A stretch of DNA of 64,000 nucleotides from Vibrio salinus (GCF_021272385.1 NZ_JAJSDZ010000010.1:1116001-1180000); one strand, 5' to 3'; positions 28,695 through 38,291 are shown, counted from the first letter of the stretch. Numbers and translations are program-made. The notes: a model not told the origin generated them from the sequence alone.

Positions 28695-28862
28695 GTTTAT
28701 TTAAGTAACCAGATAGTATGTTTTGTGGTAAACCATTAAATTTATCTATAATTTAATCAGTTTCTAAACATCAATATTGAGTCGGGGTCTTTTATAGTGG
28801 TATGTTACCGCCCAAAAATAAAATTCAACTTTGTTCATAGTTATCTTTTTAATGAATCAATA

Positions 28863-30623
28863 ATGTTCAGGGTAATTTGCCGTTTATTTTTCACCCTGAT
28901 TTTCATATATGCATCAATTGCCTTTTCTGTGCAAGCTCATAACCTCAATGATCTTCAGTATAAACACCTTCTTGTTCTGCACTCTTATGACCCTTCTTAT
29001 CCCTGGACAAGTGATGCTCAACAAGGAATACAAGAAGCGATCAGCCAAAGTGAATTCAAATTCAGATTGTCTCTTGAATACCTGGATGCAAAACGAATTA
29101 ATAACCCGGCCTATCTGTCATCCGTACGTCAGTACATCAAAGAAAAATACTTAAACTATCGGTTTGATGCCATTATTGTCACAGATGATACCGCGTTGAA
29201 CCTTCTGAATTCACTTGACTTAACCAACTTAAAAAATCTGCCGACTGTTGCTGTGGGAATAGGCAATCCCACCGCTAAACTGACATCGATCACAAACAAA
29301 GGAATTATACTTAATACAGAAATTCACCTAAAAGAAAATATCAAATTAATCCAAAAGATTAGACCAAATATTCGTAAACTTTATCTGCTGTCTGACGATT
29401 CGGCTTCATCAATATATATAAAAAACAAGCTAAACAATTTACTAAACCAATACCCAAAAATTAAACTGATTGAATTTCATAACCATACATTAAGTGACAC
29501 AATATCCGAGCTAAAACAAATCTCGTCTAAGGACGCGGTTTTACTTGGTCATTATAATACAGAAATAAAAAACGACGTTTACTATGAGTATGAAAACATT
29601 GCTCATGCCATTGGTGAATATAGCAAAGCGCCGGTCTTTGTTTTATGGGAGTTCTATGTACAACATGGGATTGTAGGTGGATATGCAACACGTTCTTATC
29701 AATTAGGTACTACTGCGGTAAATATTATTACTAATCAACTTTCCTCTTTAACAATACCTGCTCCCACCAAAATTCAAACATTTCGTCCCATATTTGATTA
29801 TCAGGCGTTAAAAAGACACGACATCGATATTAATTCACTGCCGGCGCACTCATTAATTATCAATAAGCCAACCAATATTTTTGAACGACATCAGAAGAAA
29901 ATTCTATATAGTAGTGCCACTGTTTGTGTTCTTCTTCTGTTCATTATCAGTCTCCTGGTAGTATCCTTAAGAAGAAAAAAGTTGCTCCATGAAAAAAATC
30001 AGGAAATTGTAGCGCTTCAAAATAAAGAACTGCTAATACAGAAAAACCTGCTTAATGTACTGGGGGAAGCCATCGAAAGCCGCTCCGGAGAAACAAGCAA
30101 TCACGTAAGAAGAGTCGCAAAAGTGTCATCAACACTGGCACAATTAAATGGCTTACCACAAGAGCAATGTGACATTCTTGAAATTATTAGTCCGATGCAT
30201 GATGTCGGTAAAATAGCTATTCCCGAAGCCATTTTAGATAAACCCGGAAAGCTGACAGACGATGAATGGCAGATAATGAAAAAACACACAAATTACGGAT
30301 ATAAACTGCTGAATAGCGGTGATGGCAACATTCTTCAACATGCCTCCATCATCGCTTTAGAACACCACGAGCATTGGGATGGGAATGGCTACCCTGATGG
30401 AAAATCCGGCAAGGATATTCATCTGTTTGCGAGAATAACAGCAATCTCAGATGTCTTTGATGCCTTACTAAGTAATCGTTGTTATAAAAAAGCCTGGTCA
30501 ACGGAAGAAGTAAGAACGTTTTTCGAACAAAAAAAAGGTCGTCAGTTTGATCCAGACCTGACAGACCTTTTATTGAATAATTTCAGTCAGTTTATCGATA
30601 TTCGCTCTCAATATCCCGACTGA
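28863..30623 (+). CDS. Periplasmic ABC_sub_bind sensor with cytosolic HD-GYP phosphodiesterase domain
   Basis: 586 residues from ATG 28863, chosen because it gives a normal signal peptide (MFRVICRLFFTLIFIYAS...SVQA). A GTG at 28797 would add 22 polar residues before it. The periplasmic part (about residues 30-340: HLLVLHSYDPSYPWTSDAQQGI, DAIIVTDDTALNLL, AVLLGHYN) is of the ABC-transporter substrate-binding type seen in sensor proteins. One TM lies near residue 365, then a coiled linker (HEKNQEIVALQNKELLIQKNL) and a canonical HD-GYP domain: SNHVRRVAKVSSTLA, MHDVGKIAIPEAILDKPGKLT and HHEHWDGNGYPDG. All catalytic motifs are intact, so c-di-GMP hydrolysis is expected. The ligand is unknown. Confidence 0.87.
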   Translation: MFRVICRLFFTLIFIYASIAFSVQAHNLNDLQYKHLLVLHSYDPSYPWTSDAQQGIQEAISQSEFKFRLSLEYLDAKRINNPAYLSSVRQYIKEKYLNYRFDAIIVTDDTALNLLNSLDLTNLKNLPTVAVGIGNPTAKLTSITNKGIILNTEIHLKENIKLIQKIRPNIRKLYLLSDDSASSIYIKNKLNNLLNQYPKIKLIEFHNHTLSDTISELKQISSKDAVLLGHYNTEIKNDVYYEYENIAHAIGEYSKAPVFVLWEFYVQHGIVGGYATRSYQLGTTAVNIITNQLSSLTIPAPTKIQTFRPIFDYQALKRHDIDINSLPAHSLIINKPTNIFERHQKKILYSSATVCVLLLFIISLLVVSLRRKKLLHEKNQEIVALQNKELLIQKNLLNVLGEAIESRSGETSNHVRRVAKVSSTLAQLNGLPQEQCDILEIISPMHDVGKIAIPEAILDKPGKLTDDEWQIMKKHTNYGYKLLNSGDGNILQHASIIALEHHEHWDGNGYPDGKSGKDIHLFARITAISDVFDALLSNRCYKKAWSTEEVRTFFEQKKGRQFDPDLTDLLLNNFSQFIDIRSQYPD

Positions 30624-30640
30624 TATTTGAGATTTACAGA

Positions 30641-30877
30641 TTAGTGTTCAATCCCAGACGGATTTTCATCATCTGTTGCGGACGTTTTTTGATAAATATC
30701 GGCCAGAGATTTCGGTTTTTTCAGCTTAGTTTTTTTTCTGCGAATCCGGCGGTATTCAAACTCCTGTTCGACAAATTCCAGCGTTTTAGCATGCTCCTGA
30801 GCCGTTTTATGAAATTCAGGATCGGACATCGCCTTCTGACGCATGCGGTTAACACGTTCAATGGTTTCCCATAACAT
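30641..30877 (-). CDS. Small basic/charged protein of unknown function under SOS control
   Basis: 78 residues, highly charged and probably helical: an N-terminal helix (MLWETIERVNRMRQKAMSDPEFHKTAQEHAKTLEFVEQEFEYRRIRRKK), then a lysine-rich, likely disordered tail. No membrane segment and no family that I recognise. GAGG lies 6 bases before the ATG. Two LexA boxes flank a good promoter immediately upstream, so it should be induced by DNA damage. Basic clusters (RRIRRKKTKLKK) would suit nucleic-acid binding, but that is inference. The gene is convergent with the HD-GYP sensor, 17 bases from its stop. A frame on the opposite strand covers almost the same interval, but only the minus frame has a promoter and ribosome-binding site. 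Confidence 0.72.
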   Translation of the reverse strand: MLWETIERVNRMRQKAMSDPEFHKTAQEHAKTLEFVEQEFEYRRIRRKKTKLKKPKSLADIYQKTSATDDENPSGIEH

Positions 30878-30896
30878 AAGCTACCTCACCCACTTT

Positions 30897-30912
30897 CTGT
30901 ACATATGTACAG
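30897..30912 (-). promoter_or_regulatory. LexA box 1 (perfect palindrome)
   Basis: CTGTACATATGTACAG fits the gammaproteobacterial SOS box CTGT-N8-ACAG and is fully palindromic. It begins within the -10 element and covers the probable transcription start of the 78-residue gene, 20 bases from its ATG. Confidence 0.82.
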
Positions 30913-30938
30913 TATAGCATCACTCTTTGATTTATCAA
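30911..30938 (-). promoter_or_regulatory. SOS promoter of the 78-residue gene
   Basis: On the minus strand TTGATA (30938-30933), a 16-base spacer, and TATACT (30916-30911). LexA box 1 overlaps the -10 element and LexA box 2 lies just upstream of the -35 element. Confidence 0.7.
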
Positions 30939-30942
30939 ATTT

Positions 30943-30962
30943 TACTGTATAGAAAAACAGTA
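30943..30962 (-). promoter_or_regulatory. LexA box 2
   Basis: TACTGTATAGAAAAACAGTA matches the 20-base SOS consensus TACTGTATATATATACAGTA at all but three central positions and keeps CTGT-N8-ACAG. Its centre is 48 bases from that of box 1, which allows two LexA dimers. Confidence 0.8.
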
Positions 30963-30987
30963 TCCAGAAATTTAAATACAGTAAAAA

Positions 30988-31043
30988 TGGAATCTGGAAT
31001 CTGGAATCTGGAATCTGGAATCTGGAATCTGGAATCTGGAATC
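30988..31043. repeat. Eight tandem copies of TGGAATC
   Basis: A perfect 7-bp unit is repeated eight times without change (56 bases), directly upstream of the SOS promoter region and before a 14-bp inverted repeat. No coding frame crosses it. Confidence 0.95.
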
Positions 31044-31052
31044 AAATGGTTA

Positions 31053-31091
31053 ATCAGCTCTTTATTACTATCATGCAAATAAAGAGCTGAT
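31053..31091. terminator. 14-bp perfect inverted repeat after the decayed chemoreceptor gene
   Basis: ATCAGCTCTTTATT (31053-31066) pairs with AATAAAGAGCTGAT (31078-31091) around an 11-base loop, 10 bases after the stop codon of the chemoreceptor remnant on the minus strand. There is no clear T-run on either side, so termination is likely but not typical. Confidence 0.55.
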
Positions 31092-31101
31092 GGACAGGGG
31101 T

Positions 31102-32494
31102 TTACCTTAATTTGAACTGACTGACAATGGAAACCAGCCGGTGATTCATTGAATCAATATCATTGGTCTGTTCGGATACCTGACGACCATTATCATTCAG
31201 CTTCGAAACGATATCATTCAACGCCGACATATTTTGGTTTACTTCCTCCGTAACACTGCTTTGTTCTTCTGCTGCGGTCGCAATTTGAATACTCAGATCC
31301 TTAATGCTATTAACCTGATGATTCAGCTGTTCCAGCGTTGAACTGACCTCTTCAGTACTCTCAAACGTTTCCTGGCTGGCTGTTTGAGTACTTTCCATCA
31401 ATTTAACCACATTGCTGTTACCCGCCAGTAATCTTTCGAGAGCCTTCTCAATTTCTTCAGTACTGGATTGAGTCCGGCTTGCCAATGCTCTGACCTCATC
31501 TGCAACAACAGCAAAGCCTCGTCCCTGCTCTCCGGCCCGGGCCGCTTCAATGGCGGCATTCAGTGCCAGAATAGGACGATACAAAGTATTGAGTACTAAT
31601 ATAGTGAAAACAACACTCAGCAAGACACTAGAAATCGTTAATAATAACGTTTGTTTTTTTATGGTATTAAGACTTTCAAATACAACACTCTTATCCAAAC
31701 CAACCATCAGATACCAGTTTTTGTCACCATATTTTAACCTTCCGAAAACATCACTTTATCAACTCCATTCAGATGATAATCCGTAATAGCTACGTCGTGA
31801 CGTTTAACTTCATTGGTAACATTAACTAATGATGAAAATGAATCCATTTTTTGACCCATCTTAACCACAGGAGATGTACTGGCCAGAACGGTTGAATTAT
31901 CATCGATAATTAAGGCTACAGCCCCTTCATATCAAAGGACTCAACAGCTTCAGTTAGAATTGCTAATGGAATGTCGGCCAGGATAACAGCATTATCTCCT
32001 GCTTTTTTCCCAATGCTAACCATCAGTTCTTTTGTTGTTGCATCCTCGTAGGGCTCAGTATAAATTAATCCTGTCGCAGACATACCATCAATAAACCATG
32101 GTCTCTTAGTTGGATCATAAGTCGGCGGGTTTTTAAAATTATCCCACCCAGGAACCTCAGCCGCACAATATGCATCACCATTAGAAAATCCAATGGTCAA
32201 ATTAGGAATATGGCCTGAGATAGCGGCAACGCGCATCCGCTCTGCATGATTCGCCGTATAATTATATTTTCGATAATCGTCAGCAAGATTACTAACACTA
32301 TTTGCTCTGGCTTTTACAAATTCAGAGAGAAGATTACGTTCTACATGAATTCTTTGTTGGGTATCACTGTAAACAAGTCGCTTAAATTCCGAACTGATAC
32401 TTTGATAGTTAATAAAATTAGACACTCCCACCGCAAGTGCTGTTATTAAAGCCATTGTCACAACAAGAGTTGTTTTAAACCCCAATCTATTCAT
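31102..32494 (-). pseudogene. Decayed methyl-accepting chemotaxis protein gene
   Basis: The 5' frame (32494-31916) encodes TM1 and most of a dCache sensor (NPPTYDPTKRPWFIDGM, YTEPYEDATTKELMVSIGKK) and stops after FDMKGL. The homology continues in a second frame (AVALIIDDNSTVLASTSPVV... to about 31735) and then in a third ([21 protein letters not shown]2). Two frameshifts are needed; the first fits loss of one G from a G5 run, the second a change in a T run. The third frame then jumps from the TM2 end (LYRPILAL) straight into the signalling tip ([28 protein letters not shown]) near 31565, so the HAMP domain and the first half of the signalling domain are deleted. The rest ([15 protein letters not shown]...) is intact. 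It cannot make a working receptor. Confidence 0.9.
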
Positions 32495-32654
32495 ATAACC
32501 ACCTCAACAAGCTGTCTTTACCTCTCATACATATAAATTATATGAATAACATATAAGATTTTCATTTTTGGTGGTAATGTAAATAATTTGAATTTAATTT
32601 CACTTACGACACGATAAACTATCTTTATAATTCACGGACATTTATAACAGTGCA

Positions 32655-33023
32655 TTACTGGTGCGAAGGCAACTCAGGTCGTATCCATATAAAATAGCTT
32701 CCAACTAACATTCCCAACAAAGCTATAATGACAAATGTCTGTGGTACTCCTGCTATCAGCAAAATAACAAAACATGCGGTCATTGATAGCGCAGAATGTA
32801 TTTTGTTTTTCCGGGAAACAACCTTACCGTTTTGCCAGTTTTCAACAATCTCCCGACAATAAGACCATGACATAATCCATGAGTGAATTCTCGGAGAACC
32901 TTTGGCCGCAGCCCAGGCAGCTAAAAGAATAAATTCTGTTGCAGGTAGTCCGGGTAAAATAATACCTAATACAGCCATTCCCAAACTAATTACCGCAATC
33001 AGTTTATAAATCCAACGTTTCAT
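32655..33023 (-). CDS. ybaN: DUF454 inner-membrane protein, YbaN family
   Basis: 122 residues with three to four membrane segments. The N-terminal LGMAVLGIILPGLPATEFILLAAWAAAKGSPRIHSWI, the conserved WQNGKVVSRKNKIHSALSM and the final FIWIRPE are the DUF454/YbaN pattern. Function unknown. It follows tadF by 19 bases in the same direction, so it may be co-transcribed with the pilus operon. Confidence 0.82.
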   Translation of the reverse strand: MKRWIYKLIAVISLGMAVLGIILPGLPATEFILLAAWAAAKGSPRIHSWIMSWSYCREIVENWQNGKVVSRKNKIHSALSMTACFVILLIAGVPQTFVIIALLGMLVGSYFIWIRPELPSHQ

Positions 33024-33042
33024 AGTTCCCTCTCAGTGTAAG

Positions 33043-33612
33043 TTATTCATCATCGCCATCTTCTATAGATAACTCTTCCGATAATTTATCATCCAGTTCA
33101 ATAGTTCGGTATTGCATACGGTTATGTGCCACTACATCTATCACCTTATTTTCAATAAGTAATGACATCGGAGTTAAACCATCAGATTCACGACAAAGCT
33201 GAACAACGATTAAAGAAACTGAATCTTCTTCACTATCTTCTTCTGGCATCTCGCCGATAAAATACCCCTCCGAAACCAATGATGGGCAGATATTTGTCAA
33301 ATCTCCACGGCGAAAGGGCTTCCAAGCCAAGCTACGGTCAAGATTGACTTTATATATATTTAATTCATAGGACCCTATTTCAGATTCGGGCAGCATCTTA
33401 TCAAGCAGATAATCCAAATCCGTTGCTGCTATATAACTTTGAACAGAAAGAACGGATGACAAGGTATGTGAAATTCTGTCATAGTCCCCTCGCAATCGGT
33501 TAATTGAATATAAGTCAGCCACAACTGAAATAGCTACTAACAGCATTCCGAGCGACAGAGTAAATTCAATCATTGCCAGTCCCCGACAGTTTTTTACTCT
33601 ATTTCCCATCAA
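33043..33612 (-). CDS. tadF: TadF-like pseudopilin
   Basis: 189 residues. The N-terminus has a prepilin-like leader and hydrophobic helix, CRG-LAMIEFTLSLGMLLVAISVVADLY, with Glu at +5 of the predicted cleavage site, as in minor Tad pseudopilins processed by TadV. The remainder is periplasmic (EEDSEEDSVSLIVVQLC is notably acidic). It starts directly after the tadE stop codon. Assigned as TadF by position and N-terminal form. Confidence 0.75.
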   Translation of the reverse strand: MMGNRVKNCRGLAMIEFTLSLGMLLVAISVVADLYSINRLRGDYDRISHTLSSVLSVQSYIAATDLDYLLDKMLPESEIGSYELNIYKVNLDRSLAWKPFRRGDLTNICPSLVSEGYFIGEMPEEDSEEDSVSLIVVQLCRESDGLTPMSLLIENKVIDVVAHNRMQYRTIELDDKLSEELSIEDGDDE

Positions 33613-34134
33613 CTAGTCATCTCCGTTAATGACAATATCTCCAAGTATTTGCTGGAACTCATGCTGATAAGAAGCTCCCAAATCAAATAACTCAGGTAAT
33701 GGCGTAATAAAATCCTGACGTAAGGTTAAATTAAGACTCAATATCGGAGCATATGCGTAACTGGTTTCCTCATCATTTCCACTGTCAGAGTCTGATTCAG
33801 ACGATTGATTACCGGAGAAATCCCCCAAATCAGAAAAGGCGTTTAATTTTAAATCCAGATTATCTTTTGAAACTAAATCAAATGAATACCGAATTATCCT
33901 TTCTTTTACAATATTAGATAATTCAGATTCACCCAAAGAATAAAAGTGATCATCCTGCCGAAAATTTTGTACAGCCCTCTCTAATGATAAATTAACCACA
34001 CCAATAATCAGCGCAATTCTGGCCAACTCAAAAAACATGACCAAAATAAACAGCAAAACAGGAAAAATAAGCGCAGTTTCTACAGATACAATTCCTTGCT
34101 GATATTGACGAAACTTTTTAAGTATTGACCTCAC
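33613..34134 (-). CDS. tadE: TadE-like pseudopilin
   Basis: 173 residues. QQG-IVSVETALIFPVLLFILVMFFELARIALI is the TadE/TadG-type leader, processing site (Gly-Ile, Glu at +5) and hydrophobic helix. A serine/aspartate-rich stretch lies mid-protein. It overlaps tadD by four bases. Minor pseudopilin that helps Tad pilus assembly. Confidence 0.82.
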   Translation of the reverse strand: MRSILKKFRQYQQGIVSVETALIFPVLLFILVMFFELARIALIIGVVNLSLERAVQNFRQDDHFYSLGESELSNIVKERIIRYSFDLVSKDNLDLKLNAFSDLGDFSGNQSSESDSDSGNDEETSYAYAPILSLNLTLRQDFITPLPELFDLGASYQHEFQQILGDIVINGDD

Positions 34135-34988
34135 GATTTATCTCCGACTAACGTCAGTGGATTATGAGTCAATACAGTCAGTTCTGAGTTCACTGAGCTA
34201 CCATTCTTTATACGCTGACAAATAAGCTCAAATCGGTTAATAATATCTTCCGTCCGATTGCTATCGGTATACCTATTGAGCAATTCACGAGCCATGTCCG
34301 TTCTTTCATTCAATATATACGCAAGTGCAAGATTCAAACGCCCGGACATGGGCAAAATATTCTCCTGAGTGATAAGTAAATCTATTGCTTTAGAATAATT
34401 GCCGGATGACAAATAAGTCATCGCCAGATTATTTAATACCATCATATTGTCAGGTTGTATTTCTAATGCCTTTGTTAACATTGTTTTAGCTTTATCAACT
34501 TCACCGCGATAACTTCTGATGACACCGGCCCCGTTCAAAGCAGTAACATTATTAGGATTAACTTGCAGAGCACAATCAAGGTAATACTCAGCTTTATCTC
34601 TCTGAGCCACCTTTAAATAAGCCCGACCCAAACCTACACAAAGAGCTTCCCGCTCCTCATTAGTCTCGTGACCGGCGAACTCTTTTTCCGCTCTTTTATA
34701 CAAAGTAATAACCTGAGAAGGCTGAATAACCAGAGAGCCTACCGTTGCATATTCCAGTAAATATGCTCTATTTAACTCTTTTTTTTCATCCATGTTCTTA
34801 TAAACATCAAATGCTGCTTTATAACGACCGTTATCTCTCAATAGATGGGCTAGTTTCAGTGCTTCTGTTGCCATTTCCGGTAATTGTATATTTGTATTTT
34901 CAATTGTATGCACAGGCTTAACCGATTTCTGACTACATCCGGAAAGCAGCACCATAACACAGACAATTAATAAAATTATTTTTTGCAT
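34131..34988 (-). CDS. tadD: TadD, TPR lipoprotein of the Tad apparatus
   Basis: 285 residues. The signal ends with lipobox LLSGCS. Tetratricopeptide repeats follow (about residues 45-215: GLGRAYLKVAQRDKAEYYLDCALQVNPNNVTALNGAGVIRSYRGEVDKAKTMLTKALEIQPDNMMVLNNLAMTYLSSGNYSKAIDLL). TadD acts as a pilotin-like factor for the RcpA secretin in other Tad systems. ATGA overlap with tadE. Confidence 0.87.
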   Translation of the reverse strand: MQKIILLIVCVMVLLSGCSQKSVKPVHTIENTNIQLPEMATEALKLAHLLRDNGRYKAAFDVYKNMDEKKELNRAYLLEYATVGSLVIQPSQVITLYKRAEKEFAGHETNEEREALCVGLGRAYLKVAQRDKAEYYLDCALQVNPNNVTALNGAGVIRSYRGEVDKAKTMLTKALEIQPDNMMVLNNLAMTYLSSGNYSKAIDLLITQENILPMSGRLNLALAYILNERTDMARELLNRYTDSNRTEDIINRFELICQRIKNGSSVNSELTVLTHNPLTLVGDKS

Positions 34989-35005
34989 TTTGTTTCTCTG
35001 AAATA

Positions 35006-35950
35006 TTAACTGGCTAACAAGCGAACAATCCTAACCATCGCTGGTGCTCCCATCATAGCTATAACAGGAGGTAAAATTAGAGTCATTAACGGAACACTGA
35101 GCTGCGCGGGTAACTTACCTGTTTTTTCTTCAAGATTTAAAACCAGAGCCTTACGGCTTTCCTCAGATATCGTTTTCAAAGCTTGGGACAACGGTGTACC
35201 ATAACGCTCCGCCTGTACTAATGTGGATACCATTGCCGTTACATTTTCGACACCACAACGATCTGCTAAATTCACCAGAGCCCGTTTTCTGTCGTTTAAA
35301 ATTTGCATCTCAGTATGCGTATACCCCAATTCTTCTGCTACCTCCGGTGCGGAAAAAGAAAGCTCTTTAGACACAACATTCAGTATCCTCGCCAATGGCA
35401 AACCAGCTTCCGCACAAATAACCATGAGATCCAACGCATCTGGCAGGTTGTCAGACAATAGTTTTCCTCTTTTCGATGCCCGGATTTTCATCCACATTTC
35501 AATCAAAAAGGAACTCAGAAACAGTAACATCAAACTTCCGGCAAGCCCCATCATACTTAAACGATGTCCTGCATCCAGGCCGAACAACAAAAATAACGCA
35601 ATACAACCAATGCCTAAGAAATATTTCCCGATAGTGTACAGACCAATATAACGACGATCATGAAAACCAGCCATTGCAAGCAAACGGTAAACTTTCATTC
35701 GATCTGTTTGTGTTCCTGCCATTGCCTCACCGATCTCAGATAGGCGGGATAAAAAAACAAAATGTTGAAATAAAGACGGTCCGTTAACAAGAGAGATTTC
35801 ATCATTAACAGAATCGTTCACTTCCTGAGAATTACCCAACCTATCCGAGAGCTTGGGAGCTTTTATATGGAAATATAAACCAATAAAAATCATCCCCAAT
35901 GCCATAAGAAAACAGCCTAATCCAACATTTATCAGCACTATTCCATTCAT
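35006..35950 (-). CDS. tadC: TadC, inner-membrane platform protein
   Basis: 314 residues with a T2SS-F domain: DALDLMVICAEAGLPLARILNVVSKEL and TLVQAERYGTPLSQALKTISEESR, then a C-terminal hydrophobic pair (LSVPLMTLILPPVIAMMGAPAMVRI). It pairs with TadB to form the platform on which TadA acts. It overlaps tadB by four bases. Confidence 0.9.
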   Translation of the reverse strand: MNGIVLINVGLGCFLMALGMIFIGLYFHIKAPKLSDRLGNSQEVNDSVNDEISLVNGPSLFQHFVFLSRLSEIGEAMAGTQTDRMKVYRLLAMAGFHDRRYIGLYTIGKYFLGIGCIALFLLFGLDAGHRLSMMGLAGSLMLLFLSSFLIEMWMKIRASKRGKLLSDNLPDALDLMVICAEAGLPLARILNVVSKELSFSAPEVAEELGYTHTEMQILNDRKRALVNLADRCGVENVTAMVSTLVQAERYGTPLSQALKTISEESRKALVLNLEEKTGKLPAQLSVPLMTLILPPVIAMMGAPAMVRIVRLLAS

Positions 35951-36933
35951 CGGATGACCCTCTTAATCATGTAATGAGTTATAAACAGACCCAGGCCCAC
36001 ACTACAGGCTGCATAAATAAGAACACTATTTCCTGTTTCATCATTTAGCAGAAACAGGAAATCTTTCGGAGAATTAAAATACATGTACGCCAGTGACAAA
36101 GGGGCAAGTAGTGCAACAATGGAAGCCGATGCACGCACTTCTGATGTTTTTGCTTTTATTTTTAAAGCCAGTTCCTGACGTGCCCGCAATGTATCACTTA
36201 AGCGAGCCAGTGTTTCACTCAGCCTTCCGCCTGTTTCCTGATTAATGATTAGAATTACAACAAAAAAACGATACTCATTTAGCGGCACCCGTACAGAAGA
36301 ATCTCTCATCGCATCTTTCAAAGGAACACCCACCTTCAGCCAGTTATCGATTAACAAAAATTCAGAAGCTAAAGGCCCGGGCAGATTATCTGCAACCATT
36401 GAAAATGTGTTAGTCACGGGGACTCCCGCTCTGGCAGCTCTGACAATGGCATCAATTGCCTGAGGCAAATTCTGTTTAAACTCTTCTAAATGCCTACCCA
36501 TTGCCCGAAAATAAATCAGCCCCACAGAAACAAAGAAGAAAGTCAGAGTTAATACCAAAGACATAGCAAATGGGGATTTTGAACTTTTACTTATCGCCAG
36601 AGAAATAAGAAACGAAGGAATAAACAAAAATAGACTTCTTTTCCATATATGTTCCTGCCAACCTAATATCTCTAAATCTGTCCACAACCGTTTAATAAGA
36701 GAACCGACAAGAGGTAACGAGTGAAACCTTGTTACATTCATTATTTTCATCAGGCCGTCATCAACTGGCTGGTCTGGATTACTGACCATTCCAAGTGATA
36801 ACTGCTTCAACTGTGATAAATACCGGGCCCTTTCTTTACGCTCAGAATACACAGCTATCAGATAACGGACACCGACAAGAATGCCAAATAAACCAGCAAA
36901 TATGATCAGTGTTAGTCCATCTAATTTCATCAC
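35947..36933 (-). CDS. tadB: TadB, inner-membrane platform protein
   Basis: 328 residues: N-terminal membrane anchor, a second membrane region near residues 105-145, and a T2SS-F domain (LPQAIDAIVRAARAGVPVTNTFSMVADNLPGPLASEF, ILIINQETGGRLSETLARLSDTLRAR) followed by terminal helices. It overlaps tadA (ATGA) and tadC, as is common in Tad loci. Confidence 0.9.
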   Translation of the reverse strand: MMKLDGLTLIIFAGLFGILVGVRYLIAVYSERKERARYLSQLKQLSLGMVSNPDQPVDDGLMKIMNVTRFHSLPLVGSLIKRLWTDLEILGWQEHIWKRSLFLFIPSFLISLAISKSSKSPFAMSLVLTLTFFFVSVGLIYFRAMGRHLEEFKQNLPQAIDAIVRAARAGVPVTNTFSMVADNLPGPLASEFLLIDNWLKVGVPLKDAMRDSSVRVPLNEYRFFVVILIINQETGGRLSETLARLSDTLRARQELALKIKAKTSEVRASASIVALLAPLSLAYMYFNSPKDFLFLLNDETGNSVLIYAACSVGLGLFITHYMIKRVIR

Positions 36934-38291
36934 GCATTCTCCCTGAAAAAATGACTATGAGTGCTGTAAAACCCGGGACGCTCTCCACTGGAAATATATT
37001 CACCATGGACTTTCCCCTTATGATCAATTTCATGAATGGTATAAGCATATAGTTCCTGAGTCTGAATAATATCGTCTTCCATACCGCAAACTTCCGTAAC
37101 AGAAACTACTCGTCGTCCTCCATCACACATACGCTCTACCTGAACAATGATATCGATAGCACTGGCGATCTGCCTGCGAATCGCCTCCAGAGGGAGCTGC
37201 ATATTGGCCATCATGACCATGTTTTCAAGACGCATAATGGCATCACGAGGCGTATTAGCATGAACCGTACACAGAGATCCATCATGACCAGTATTCATAG
37301 CCTGCAGCATATCAAAACTTTCGGCACCTCTGACTTCTCCCAAAATAATACGGTCAGGCCTCATACGCAGAGCATTTCTCACTAAATCTCTTTGATCAAC
37401 TTTACCGGAACCTTCTGCACTTACCGGACGAGTTTCAAGTCGAACTACGTGAATTTGTTGTAACTGGAGTTCCGCAGCATCTTCAATCGTGATAATCCGG
37501 TCATCATTACTGATACCCTGCGACAACGCATTAAGTAGTGTAGTTTTACCAGCACCTGTTCCCCCTGAAATGATTACATTCAGGCGGGCACTCATCGCTC
37601 GTCGAAGAACTTCAACCATATCTGAAGACATAGCGCCACGTTCTGCCAGAATTTCAAGCGACATATTCCGACGCATGAATTTACGAATAGAAATTGTCGT
37701 CCCATCAAGAGCAAGAGGATGAGTAATGATATTAACCCTGCTTCCATCTTCCAGTCTTGCATCGACCATGGGGTGAGTTTCATCGATCCGCCGGCCTACT
37801 CTGGCTGCTATACGTTGAGCAATGTTAAATACATGTTCTTCATCAATAAAATGAATTGGTGTCAATTCTAATCTGCCAAATCTCTCAACAAAGACCTGAC
37901 CGGCGCCATTCACTAAAATATCGTTTATCGAGTCATCCGCTAACAATGGTTGAATTGGGCCAATACCGATCATCTCATTGAACATCACCTCACCAACGTG
38001 ATGCTCTTCATCAGCAGAAAACTGTAAACGATGAACATCGCAAATTTCGCGAATCATATCGTTAATCCGCTGATGCAATTTCTCAGGAGCCATAGATGCC
38101 ACTTTTAACGGATCAATTTGTTCATATAAATGATCCCGAATCAATCGCATATTATTGCTTGCCTGACTTTTATCCGATGTCGTGGATTGAGTCTCCCAAT
38201 TATTTTTTGCAACAATGTCATCCTGTTGACTATTGATCACAGGCTCTTTAACTAATTCATGAATTTTCCGACGTGAATGCTTGATGATCAT
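36930..38291 (-). CDS. tadA: TadA, Tad pilus assembly ATPase
   Basis: 453-residue secretion ATPase of the VirB11/PulE superfamily. Walker [20 protein letters not shown], Asp box [12 protein letters not shown], Walker [36 protein letters not shown] with the His box, and upstream GVFDYLVKP-independent N-terminal domain ([26 protein letters not shown]). It powers Flp pilus extension (and retraction in some species). Translationally coupled to tadZ and tadB by four-base overlaps. Confidence 0.95.
   Translation of the reverse strand: MIIKHSRRKIHELVKEPVINSQQDDIVAKNNWETQSTTSDKSQASNNMRLIRDHLYEQIDPLKVASMAPEKLHQRINDMIREICDVHRLQFSADEEHHVGEVMFNEMIGIGPIQPLLADDSINDILVNGAGQVFVERFGRLELTPIHFIDEEHVFNIAQRIAARVGRRIDETHPMVDARLEDGSRVNIITHPLALDGTTISIRKFMRRNMSLEILAERGAMSSDMVEVLRRAMSARLNVIISGGTGAGKTTLLNALSQGISNDDRIITIEDAAELQLQQIHVVRLETRPVSAEGSGKVDQRDLVRNALRMRPDRIILGEVRGAESFDMLQAMNTGHDGSLCTVHANTPRDAIMRLENMVMMANMQLPLEAIRRQIASAIDIIVQVERMCDGGRRVVSVTEVCGMEDDIIQTQELYAYTIHEIDHKGKVHGEYISSGERPGFYSTHSHFFRENA

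Noticed and set aside
30644-30874. Plus-strand reading frame covering almost all of the 78-residue SOS gene
   Set aside because: No ribosome-binding site or promoter on that strand. The minus frame has a Shine-Dalgarno and LexA-controlled promoter, and its composition is protein-like.
31102-31707. A short cytosolic chemoreceptor as an intact gene
   Set aside because: It starts inside a receptor's membrane-proximal sensor region, lacks HAMP and half the signalling hairpin, and the upstream remnant supplies the missing 5' part in other frames.
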